A DNA stretch of 5,850 nt from NCBI GenBank assembly GCA_902766185.1, contig CACXCQ010000094.1, forward strand, positions 1-5,850. The letters run 5' to 3'. The stretch is from an uncultured Eubacteriales bacterium. GTDB taxonomy: Bacteria; Bacillota; Clostridia; Peptostreptococcales; Anaerovoracaceae. Of this stretch, positions 5,843 through 5,850 are shown piece after piece; position 1 is the stretch's first letter, and each line of letters starts with the position of its first letter. Under the pieces are notes generated by a model. That model was not told the DNA's origin, did no database searches, and saw only the letters and a list, made by a program, of their open reading frames with translations. The position numbers and the translations under genes are program-made.

Positions 5843-5850
5843 TGGGGCAT

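Noticed and set aside
4879..5850. Long minus-strand frame covering the membrane protein gene and the tRNA
   Set aside because: It runs through a tRNA gene and two promoters, is an Arg/Leu/Phe-rich antisense reading, and has no ribosome binding site.

Overview
The window looks like a piece of a Bacillota chromosome, most likely class Clostridia. This is inferred from the cysS-mrnC gene order, strong AGGAGG-type ribosome binding sites, a Bacillus-like xpt, a DivIVA-like coiled-coil protein and a CCA-encoding tRNA-Thr(CGU). GC content is fairly high by eye, except in the AT-rich divergent promoter region.

Layout. (1) Positions 1-3210, minus strand, hold a tight housekeeping operon read right to left: xpt (xanthine phosphoribosyltransferase), a PHP-domain metallo-phosphoesterase, cysS (cysteinyl-tRNA synthetase) and mrnC (Mini-ribonuclease III, cut by the left edge). 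Junctions are very short: a 1-base stop/start overlap, a 23-base gap and a 10-base gap. (2) Positions 3252-3286 hold an intrinsic terminator on the minus strand, closing the gene to its right. (3) Positions 3309-4652, minus strand, encode a DivIVA-like coiled-coil protein with a long acidic Pro/Glu/Val tail. (4) Positions 4653-4824 form an AT-rich intergenic region with two divergent sigma-A-type promoters and an 8-base inverted repeat around the minus-strand one. (5) Positions 4825-5706, plus strand, encode an unrecognised single-pass membrane protein: small N-terminal domain, Pro/Ala/Glu repeats, Lys/Glu-rich linker, one transmembrane helix and a short acidic tail. (6) Positions 5696-5842 hold a near-consensus promoter overlapping the end of that gene, a leader hairpin, and tRNA-Thr(CGU).

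The left operon combines purine salvage, a nucleotide or RNA phosphoesterase, tRNA charging and 23S rRNA processing. The most interesting part is the divergent pair at 3309-5706. Two otherwise different proteins, one a soluble scaffold-like coiled coil and one membrane-anchored, share the same kind of Val-Pro-Ala-Glu low-complexity tract and one control region. They could be partners in a cell-pole, division or envelope structure. This is an inference: neither protein is identified beyond domain resemblance.
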